Part shown: positions 50,917 through 56,413 of the stretch, one piece after another
How positions within the stretch are numbered: position 1 is the stretch's first letter
Layout of the letters: each line of letters begins with the position of its first letter
DNA from: Levilactobacillus paucivorans
Lineage (GTDB): Bacteria > Bacillota > Bacilli > Lactobacillales > Lactobacillaceae
Direction: 5' to 3'
Length of the DNA stretch: 64,000 nt
NCBI RefSeq assembly: GCF_001437125.1
Contig: NZ_JQCA01000043.1
Location: 1 to 64,000 of the forward strand
Translations under genes and position numbers: made by a program
The notes under the pieces: generated by a model
Told to the model about the DNA's origin: nothing
Databases searched by the model: none
Seen by the model: only the letters and a program-made list of their open reading frames with translations

Positions 50917-52092
50917 ATGTTTAACAAAGCAATCAAAATAACCGCGTTCATGGCTCTGCTACTGGGAGTAAGCTTATCCAGCCCAATCACCGCTCACGCT
51001 CAATCGGGCTACAAGATTACATCGACTCAGGACGTAACCCCGGAAGCATACCACGTGGCCGATAACATAAAATCAAGCTATTCTTGGGACAAGACACATA
51101 CAAAGAAAATGACCCTTTTAAACCAGTTAGGTGCCGTTAGTCTTTACGTTACCCAAAAAGTCACAATGTCACATAATGGGCAGGAGACCACCTACTATCA
51201 TGTTGCGGATACCTATGGCTGGGATAAGGGCTATGTTCCGACAAATAGTTTGATCAAGGGCGCCAATCCTACTGACGATGAGCATGTCTATCAACCAGAA
51301 CCTCAGTCGCCATGGACAGGAACGGCGACGGTTTCCGTTGAGTCCGTTACCCCAAAAGCCTTCCCTAAACTGAACAAACAATTAGGCAAGGCTCGCTACT
51401 ATCAAACGACTAAAAAGCTAAAAATTAAAGTGCCGTTCACACCCTATCTGGGAATGGGCGTTGTTAAGGTATCTGTATCACTCCCGGCTGGAACTGTGGT
51501 TGACGCCTATCGTTACTCTAATCAGATGTGTATCAACGGTACTACTCTAGATCAAAAAATCCTGAATCCAGGTTATTCCCAAGGCTTGTGGGCGCAAACT
51601 GATGGCATTTCCTACGCGAAAGCTAAATTCTTCAAACGCGTTAGTCATCCGGCCTATCTTCCTAAAAGTATTAGCCATGGCGATCTATATCTAGGAGGGC
51701 TCTCTGCCATTCGACATTCTTATAGCACACTAACAAAACAAAGTGTACAAATTACCTCCAATGGCTACGTTGAAGTTCATCAGAATCAGCCCTGGGGCCG
51801 ACCCATTGAATACACCGGGAAACCAAAAACTTCGGTTAAAATCAAGCGCACTCGTATCAAAGGACACACCCGATACCTGTACTTGGCGAAACCTCTGACT
51901 GGCTTCAAAACAACAACAGTTCGTTATCATGGCAAACATCAGTACCGACTTGCTTTTGTTAACCAGCAAAAAACTTACACGGTTACAATTCCAAGTGATG
52001 ATGATAAGCTTCCAATGAGTTGTTATGGCGTTATGAGCTTTGGTGGTAAGACTTTCTTCACTTCTTATGGTAAGGTTTTCTATGATGATTAA
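50917..52092 (+). CDS. Secreted protein, paralogue B of the local family
   Basis: The 391-residue protein is homologous to paralogue A along its whole length, with the same signal peptide type and the identical AQSGYKITSTQDVTPE after cleavage. It shares the C-terminal domain with the protein at 32305 (SHGDLYLGGLSAIRHS versus SHGDLYLGGAKSA). It follows paralogue A by 57 bp and has no terminator between, so they are co-transcribed or recently duplicated. GGGGATG upstream serves as a weak ribosome site. A perfect 22-bp terminator ends the unit. Confidence 0.7.
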   Translation: MFNKAIKITAFMALLLGVSLSSPITAHAQSGYKITSTQDVTPEAYHVADNIKSSYSWDKTHTKKMTLLNQLGAVSLYVTQKVTMSHNGQETTYYHVADTYGWDKGYVPTNSLIKGANPTDDEHVYQPEPQSPWTGTATVSVESVTPKAFPKLNKQLGKARYYQTTKKLKIKVPFTPYLGMGVVKVSVSLPAGTVVDAYRYSNQMCINGTTLDQKILNPGYSQGLWAQTDGISYAKAKFFKRVSHPAYLPKSISHGDLYLGGLSAIRHSYSTLTKQSVQITSNGYVEVHQNQPWGRPIEYTGKPKTSVKIKRTRIKGHTRYLYLAKPLTGFKTTTVRYHGKHQYRLAFVNQQKTYTVTIPSDDDKLPMSCYGVMSFGGKTFFTSYGKVFYDD

Positions 52093-52140
52093 AGAGAATT
52101 TTACGTGGAAGAAACACTACTCATAATAACTAAAAATATC

Positions 52141-52192
52141 AAAACTAAGGCCGGGCAAATGATCAAAGATCATTTGCCCGGCCTTAGTTTTA
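52141..52192. terminator. Very strong bidirectional terminator
   Basis: A perfect inverted repeat of more than 20 bp around GATCAAAGATC, with A4 and T4 ends, separates the secreted-protein pair from the convergent bacteriocin gene. Confidence 0.9.
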
Positions 52193-52209
52193 AAATCTAC
52201 TTAACAACA

Positions 52210-53253
52210 CTACACCAACGTTTTATCAAAATAATATAACCGATTTCTGGCATCACCTACGGCATTAGAATCTGCATCCCAAGGGTGGTATGTCACTCCC
52301 ATGTAAATGTTACCACCTACAATATGAATGCCTTCTAGTTCGACGCCAGCATCACCAGCATGACCTTGATCAATAGAATACGATGCCCAATACTTATTAG
52401 CAAAAGCTTTCGCTGTCCCAACACTTTTTGAGCCAACTTCAAATTTCCAGATTTTTTTGATACCAATTACTGGACCTTCCGGACTTCCAATCCCAGATTC
52501 ACACGTCACATACGCATTTCCATTATTAGTTAATACAAGTCCTTGTAAAAGGCACTTCACTTTGATGTCCTTTGACTTAGCTACTTCAAATAGCTTTCCC
52601 TTTTTATTACCATCAAAATCACTCGCATTACGATAATTTGCACTCGCAATTGACACTTCACTCGTGTTCGACTTTCCAGCAGCCTTGAATAAAGACTTAA
52701 TGTCAGACATCGCATAGAGTGCCATGTGACTTCTAGTATCTGCATCAAACGCCCATAATACAATATTGGCTTTGGCACTATCCACAGAAAATTCTACCCG
52801 ATCAGGCGTTCCCCAACTCTTCTTAGAGCCAACATTGTTCATAGACCCAATGCGCAGCAGATCATGGTAAGAAACTGTTGTATTCTGATCAATCAAGGAC
52901 ACAGGTACCTGCGTTAACTGAGTACCATAACTACCATCACTACTCCCCTTAGTCGTGATCAAAAGGTACGTTTCACCATTGTCATCGTACACATCCATCG
53001 ATTCACAATGACCTGCGAGATAAGTTTTATCACCATCCGTATAACCTTTAATTGTCAACATGGAGATCGGTGTACTGGTACCACCTTCGACGAAGTTATA
53101 CTTAACAATTTCTTGCTGAGACTTCCCTTTAGAAACGAAAATTCCATAGCCAATATTGCTCTGTGCTGGATCTAGCACGAAGTTTTGCATCGCGTTGTTC
53201 GGCACCAAATCCGTCTTCTCAAAATCAGATAATAAATGTGTTGTAATAGTCAT
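52210..53253 (-). CDS. Helveticin J-like class III bacteriocin
   Basis: The 347-residue protein resembles the helveticin J family of large heat-labile bacteriocins. Support is the N-terminal VLDPAQSNIGYGIFVSKG, a central VEFSVDSAKANIVLWAFD block, GLVLTNNGNAYVTCESG, and the C-terminal VELEGIHIVGGNIYMGVTYH, which match helveticin J blocks in order and spacing. Like helveticin J it has no signal peptide. I chose the ATG at 53253 because the first ATG sits on top of the AAAGGTG site. It is the last gene of a phage-like cassette with holins upstream, which suggests release by lysis. Its own promoter shares a 16-bp motif with the holin promoter. No immunity gene is recognised. AT-rich base use sets it apart from the surroundings. 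Confidence 0.82.
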   Translation of the reverse strand: MTITTHLLSDFEKTDLVPNNAMQNFVLDPAQSNIGYGIFVSKGKSQQEIVKYNFVEGGTSTPISMLTIKGYTDGDKTYLAGHCESMDVYDDNGETYLLITTKGSSDGSYGTQLTQVPVSLIDQNTTVSYHDLLRIGSMNNVGSKKSWGTPDRVEFSVDSAKANIVLWAFDADTRSHMALYAMSDIKSLFKAAGKSNTSEVSIASANYRNASDFDGNKKGKLFEVAKSKDIKVKCLLQGLVLTNNGNAYVTCESGIGSPEGPVIGIKKIWKFEVGSKSVGTAKAFANKYWASYSIDQGHAGDAGVELEGIHIVGGNIYMGVTYHPWDADSNAVGDARNRLYYFDKTLV

Positions 53254-53308
53254 ACTTATCATTCACCTTTACAGTTTATTTTTGTCATCAGCGCCGATAA
53301 CAGTGATA

Positions 53309-53350
53309 AGTATATCTAGTTTTAAACCGTAGCACGTGCGTATTTTGTGC
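53309..53350 (-). promoter_or_regulatory. Bacteriocin promoter with activator motif
   Basis: Minus-strand GCACAAAATACGCACG (53350-53335) lies exactly 20 bp before TATACT (53314-53309). The -35 zone is part of the motif. ACGGTTTAA, a half of the repressor operator, lies between them (about 53330-53322). Compare 54139-54180. Confidence 0.75.
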
Positions 53351-53367
53351 CTTTTTAAGCGAAAAGA

Positions 53368-53396
53368 ATGGACCAGAAAAACTCTTCTGGTCCACA
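53368..53396 (-). terminator. Terminator of the holin operon
   Basis: GACCAGAA/TTCTGGTC arms at the end of the XhlA-like gene. It makes the bacteriocin gene depend mainly on its own promoter. Confidence 0.7.
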
Positions 53397-53400
53397 TTTC

Positions 53401-53691
53401 TTATTCCTCCTCACCTTTGAACAACGTTTTTAACGCCTCATCGTGCCGAGCTAAGGTCACCTCATGCTCGTGGAGCTTGCCATCAATCGCCCTATGTTCC
53501 CAATCCTCGTGCTCCCGATTCACATGAACCTCATGGGCTAGCGACTTGACGGCCTCGCTAAGATCTCGGTTCTGTTCATTCAGCGGCCTTAAAATAATCA
53601 TCCGAAAGAGATAAAATATTCCACCGCATATCGTTGCCATAAGTCCTAATAGACTTGCCCAGTCCTCAATATTTAGTCCGAAGACTTGCAT
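53401..53691 (-). CDS. XhlA/hemolysin-like phage holin accessory protein
   Basis: The 96-residue protein has one membrane helix (WASLLGLMATICGGIFYLFR, about residues 11-30) and then a charged coiled coil (NEQNRDLSEAVKSLAHEVHV). This is the reverse order of the classic XhlA but the layout of many small phage lysis proteins of lactobacilli. The ATG at 53691 is eight bases after GGGAGG. It lies 31 bp after the LLH-type holin gene. With it, it would make membrane lesions that let the signal-less bacteriocin out. Confidence 0.68.
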   Translation of the reverse strand: MQVFGLNIEDWASLLGLMATICGGIFYLFRMIILRPLNEQNRDLSEAVKSLAHEVHVNREHEDWEHRAIDGKLHEHEVTLARHDEALKTLFKGEEE

Positions 53692-53722
53692 CCCAATCAC
53701 CTCCCTCCAGAATAATCAGTGA

Positions 53723-54067
53723 TCACCGATTATTATTGACCTGCCGTTTATATTTTTGGTAAGCCGCCTCCACCTTCGCCGCGGCATTTTCTTTCGAAAT
53801 AGCCTTGCCAAGATTTGCCATCTCATTAATCAAAAATTGAACGGCTGCCTCCCGGCGATCGGCATTGCTCATTCCTGACATCACAGCCATCTCAGCGACA
53901 ATCGCTTGGGCAAAGTTATCAGCAATTTCCAGATCTCGCTTCAGTTGTTTATCCTTCTGAGCCGCAATTCTGGCTTTAATCCATGGCCGTAGCAAAGCGT
54001 AAGCAGCGGGTATAACCGTTAAACCAAACGTTAACCAGGCTGTTGAATCTATCGTCTGTGCCATCAT
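53723..54067 (-). CDS. Phage holin, LLH type
   Basis: The 114-residue protein has an N-terminal membrane segment (STAWLTFGLTVIPAAYALLR, about residues 6-25). A long amphipathic helix follows (AQKDKQLKRDLEIADNFAQA), with a C-terminal EAAYQKYKRQVNNNR. This matches the LLH (phage holin 6_1) family of Lactobacillus phages, where the C-terminal AAKVEAAYQ is typical. The ATG at 54067 follows GGAGG by eight bases. It is the first gene after the activator-motif promoter. Confidence 0.78.
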   Translation of the reverse strand: MMAQTIDSTAWLTFGLTVIPAAYALLRPWIKARIAAQKDKQLKRDLEIADNFAQAIVAEMAVMSGMSNADRREAAVQFLINEMANLGKAISKENAAAKVEAAYQKYKRQVNNNR

Positions 54068-54138
54068 CACATTCACCTCCTTCTTCTCGGGCCCTAGCAA
54101 AAAGGACAGACCCATCAGTCTGCCCTGGCCCTAGCACT

Positions 54139-54180
54139 ATTCTAGAGAATCCTTTACTATCATCCGTGCGACTTTTGTGC
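54139..54180 (-). promoter_or_regulatory. Holin operon promoter with activator motif
   Basis: Minus-strand GCACAAAAGTCGCACG (54180-54165) lies exactly 20 bp before TAGAAT (54144-54139). It matches the bacteriocin motif at 14 of 16 bases, and both are preceded by a TAAAAA run. The weak -35 regions fit activator dependence. Confidence 0.75.
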
Positions 54181-54188
54181 TTTTTACC

Positions 54189-54602
54189 CTAGCATCGAAA
54201 TCCCAGTCGCTTCGCTACCGTATTGAAGAAACGGGTCCGCTTACGACTCGCGGCGCTACGACCGATGTGTAGCTGATACGCGACCCCTGTAATTGTTAGT
54301 ATCGAATTCCGTTTGAAGTACAATGCCGTTATGATTGCTTGTGTATCCTCATCACTCTCCGCCAACGTTTCTGCAATCACTGCTTGATTCTCACGTAATA
54401 ACCGCAGATAGCGATCTGTGGCAATCGTTATGGCTACCCGTGTCTGCGGATGCTTGCCCCCACCTTGCGATCGTTCAGTCGTGACCTCGTCTGCCGGCCA
54501 GTAAGGCACTGCGATCTGCTGCTCACGTTCCCGAATGTACCGATCCGTACTCGGATAATCATGTAGGATGTCTTCAATGTAACGAAATGTCCCAATTCTC
54601 AA
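54189..54602 (-). CDS. RinA-like phage transcription activator
   Basis: The 137-residue protein opens (TTG start) with LRIGTFRYIEDILHDYPSTD, matching the N terminus of RinA/ArpU-type phage late activators (RxGTFRxxExxLxxYPxT). A C-terminal helix-turn-helix (TGVAYQLHIGRSAASRKRTR, about 108-127) follows. These proteins switch on packaging, lysis and structural genes. I chose TTG at 54602 since AGAGG stands nine bases before it and it gives the family N terminus; an ATG at 54629 is possible. It lies directly upstream of the first activator-motif promoter, so it is the best candidate to bind that motif. Confidence 0.75.
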   Translation of the reverse strand: MRIGTFRYIEDILHDYPSTDRYIREREQQIAVPYWPADEVTTERSQGGGKHPQTRVAITIATDRYLRLLRENQAVIAETLAESDEDTQAIITALYFKRNSILTITGVAYQLHIGRSAASRKRTRFFNTVAKRLGFRC

Positions 54603-54628
54603 ATTACCCCCACCTCTCCAAGTGATCA

Positions 54629-54853
54629 TTAATCTTTAACCTGCCGACTCTCACTCAAAGCGTAGTCATAGATAGCCTTTAAGTTGGTTATCGTCAGCAC
54701 CGTTGACTCACATTTCCAAAATAATAATTGTTGATCGTCAAACGTAATCGTTCGCTGACCATTCAGATACAGCGTCGATTCAATCACCCGCGGATGGGCG
54801 TGTCGCAGGCTCTCTGTCTCCTCTAAATTACGAACAAGTTCACTTGTTGTCAT
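54629..54853 (-). CDS. Small phage-type protein of unknown function
   Basis: The 74-residue acidic protein (YLNGQRTITFDDQQLLFWKC in its middle) has no recognised domain. It lies in the early operon between the 145-residue gene and the RinA-like gene. Its stop codon abuts the next frame, a compact phage-like arrangement. The first codon is an ATG at 54853, and the weak upstream sequence suggests coupling to the preceding gene nine bases away. Confidence 0.55.
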   Translation of the reverse strand: MTTSELVRNLEETESLRHAHPRVIESTLYLNGQRTITFDDQQLLFWKCESTVLTITNLKAIYDYALSESRQVKD

Positions 54854-54861
54854 TCATGACA

Positions 54862-55299
54862 TCATCCTTTCTCGTTAAGTTGGTATCCCCTACCTTTAGG
54901 CTCAGTAACCTTGATTTCCTTTGATCCAAGTTGTAGGTAATCGACCAGTTGAAACGTTGGCTGCAACCACTGGGCATCGATTTCCAAAATAGCCATAACC
55001 TCTCGATGACTATACCCCGCCAATCGTAATTGAAAAACATTTTCGCTGATCCGATTGGCCTCATCTACCGGAAGTTCTTGCAACGACCGATGCCGATAGG
55101 GGACTGGGACACCACGACAAGCTAGACTTTGTAACGTCTTGAGTTCCTTATCTCCATCCGGAATTGCCACCAACGAACACCCGTGACGACGTTCAACATT
55201 GTCAATCTGCTTGATGATTGCCCGCCGATAAGTCAATGCCAGCTGAGGATACCGTTTTTTACGTTGGACATAACATGCTAAAAGTCGGTTTAATTTCAT
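54862..55299 (-). CDS. Phage-type early protein with HTH-like C terminus
   Basis: The 145-residue basic protein starts MKLNRLLACYVQRKKRYPQL. Near residues 90-112 it has a helix-turn-helix-like stretch (FQLRLAGYSHREVMAILEID). AGAGGTGG precedes the ATG. It is the first clear gene of the leftward operon controlled by the ACGGTTTAACCGT promoter. Similar small proteins occur in the early-to-late gap of Lactobacillus prophages, but I cannot name a family. Confidence 0.55.
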   Translation of the reverse strand: MKLNRLLACYVQRKKRYPQLALTYRRAIIKQIDNVERRHGCSLVAIPDGDKELKTLQSLACRGVPVPYRHRSLQELPVDEANRISENVFQLRLAGYSHREVMAILEIDAQWLQPTFQLVDYLQLGSKEIKVTEPKGRGYQLNEKG

Positions 55300-55329
55300 C
55301 TTTCCACCTCTTTTTCATCGTTTAATAAG

Positions 55330-55419
55330 CTAAAACAAAATGCAATCAGACGGTTTAACCGTTAACAAATGTACACAAAGTACCCCGTTATCTTCATAAC
55401 GGTTATTCTCGGTTTTCAA
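55330..55419 (-). CDS. Possible 29-residue peptide in the early leader
   Basis: A TTG start lies nine bases after GGAGG (minus strand) and opens 29 codons beginning LKTENNRYEDNGVLCVHLL. The frame overlaps both the CCGTTAT dyad and the downstream operator copy. Translation is uncertain. Confidence 0.3.
   Translation of the reverse strand: MKTENNRYEDNGVLCVHLLTVKPSDCILF
55350..55402 (-). promoter_or_regulatory. Downstream operator copy and related dyad
   Basis: ACGGTTTAACCGT (55350-55362) is identical to the copy in the early promoter. CCGTTAT-N4-ATAACGG (55385-55402) is a related dyad. Both lie in the transcribed leader, as secondary operators of phage repressors often do. Confidence 0.7.
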
Positions 55420-55420
55420 T

Positions 55421-55507
55421 TTAGGTCACCTCCCAATCAATCCCGACTTCTGACCACACCGCTGTCAGTATTGACACGACAATGTTTAACCCCATCAGGC
55501 TAGTCAT
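55421..55507 (-). CDS. Possible 28-residue hydrophobic peptide in the early leader
   Basis: MTSLMGLNIVVSILTAVWSE and a short acidic tail would be made from an ATG near the transcript start, ending one base before the TTG of the next small frame. It lacks a good ribosome site. It is listed because it fills the leader and its hydrophobic character is notable. Confidence 0.25.
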   Translation of the reverse strand: MTSLMGLNIVVSILTAVWSEVGIDWEVT

Positions 55508-55539
55508 CCTATTTACAGGAACGCCGTTTAACAAATTGA

Positions 55540-55567
55540 TTATATAACGGTTTAACCGTAATTACAA
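55540..55567 (-). promoter_or_regulatory. Early promoter with repressor operator in its spacer
   Basis: Minus-strand TTGTAA (55567-55562), 16 bp, TATAAT (55545-55540). The palindrome ACGGTTTAACCGT (55547-55559) fills the spacer, so bound repressor would exclude RNA polymerase. A further half-site GCCGTTTAAC lies at about 55523-55532, near the transcript start. Confidence 0.8.
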
Positions 55568-55607
55568 TGTTTTTTACCGGAAAAATAATCTTTTTATCAG
55601 CGAAATA

Positions 55608-55635
55608 TTGCTTTTATCCGTTAAAGTTCTATAAT
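55608..55635 (+). promoter_or_regulatory. Promoter of the CI-like repressor gene
   Basis: TTGCTT (55608-55613), 16 bp, TATAAT (55630-55635). The spacer holds the half-site CCGTTAAA, which would allow autoregulation. Confidence 0.7.
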
Positions 55636-55707
55636 ATAAGGTGTAGTGAACCAACACATTTAATGATAATCAAACAGCTCACACCAAAGGATCAGGAGGA
55701 ACTACCA

Positions 55708-56319
55708 ATGAATAACAAAGAAGTCGTGGCACAGAACTTGGATAATCTCATGCACCGCCATAGTGTCACGCGGAGTAAGCTCGCCGACGACTTGGGGATT
55801 AAGTATTCCACCCTGTCTGATTGGCTGAATGGGCGGACCTACCCACGTGTTGGGGCTATCACCCAGCTAGCCACCTACTTTAACGTCTCTCCTTCCGCTA
55901 TTGTGGATAGCACGGAACCCAGTGAAGTTTTACAAGGTGTCGTTTCCATTCCCATTATCGGGACAATCGCGGGGGGCTCGCCCATCTTAGCTGATGAACA
56001 CATCGAGGGCTACGTCAAGGAGCTTAAGGCTGGCCTCCCCGTTGGCGAACTCTTCTATCTACGCGTTAAGGGCCACTCGATGGAACCCACCATTAAAGAT
56101 GGATCACTAGTCCTCATCAATCGCCAACCAGAGGTCTCAGACGGCGACATTGCGGCCGTCCTCATTAACAATGAAGCCACACTGAAACGCGTCACCATTC
56201 AGGATGGCAAATATATTCTGATTCCCGACAACAAAGATTATCCCCCGATTCTACTCGACCGAAGCAATGAAAACCGCATTCTCGGTAAAGCCATTCGGGT
56301 CACCATTAATTTAGAATAA
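55708..56319 (+). CDS. CI/LexA-type repressor with S24 autocleavage domain
   Basis: The 203-residue protein joins an XRE helix-turn-helix (residues 8-60, TRSKLADDLGIKYSTLSDWL) to an S24 peptidase domain. The Ala88-Gly89 cleavage bond lies in IPIIGTIAGGSP, the nucleophile is Ser124 in GHSMEPTI, and the base is Lys160 in ATLKRV. All parts needed for RecA-stimulated self-cleavage are intact. The ATG at 55708 is set by AGGAGGA; the upstream in-frame stretch is leader. It is divergent from the phage-like operon and is the evident owner of the ACGGTTTAACCGT sites. By these features DNA damage should induce the cassette. Confidence 0.88.
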   Translation: MNNKEVVAQNLDNLMHRHSVTRSKLADDLGIKYSTLSDWLNGRTYPRVGAITQLATYFNVSPSAIVDSTEPSEVLQGVVSIPIIGTIAGGSPILADEHIEGYVKELKAGLPVGELFYLRVKGHSMEPTIKDGSLVLINRQPEVSDGDIAAVLINNEATLKRVTIQDGKYILIPDNKDYPPILLDRSNENRILGKAIRVTINLE

Positions 56320-56332
56320 GTTCTCACAAAAT

Positions 56333-56375
56333 AGGGCCACCACAGTTAGTCAAAACTAACCGTGGTGGCCCTTTA
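56333..56375. terminator. Bidirectional terminator
   Basis: AGGGCCACCAC-GTTAGT arms (56333-56350 with 56355-56372, one mismatch). It lies between the repressor and the convergent GTPase gene. Confidence 0.85.
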
Positions 56376-56395
56376 TACTTGTTAATTACTGTCGG

Positions 56396-56411
56396 TGTTT
56401 CACATGAAACA
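56396..56411. repeat. Intergenic palindrome TGTTTCACATGAAACA
   Basis: Fourth copy of the CA-centred palindrome. It abuts the stop codon of the TetM-like gene. Confidence 0.7.
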
Positions 56412-56413
56412 TC

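Noticed and set aside
53336-53527. 63-codon plus-strand frame over the bacteriocin promoter
   Set aside because: Antisense to the XhlA-like gene and its terminator, with no ribosome site.
52210-56319. Complete prophage
   Set aside because: No integrase, replication, terminase, portal, capsid, tail or endolysin gene, and no attachment-site repeats seen around it.
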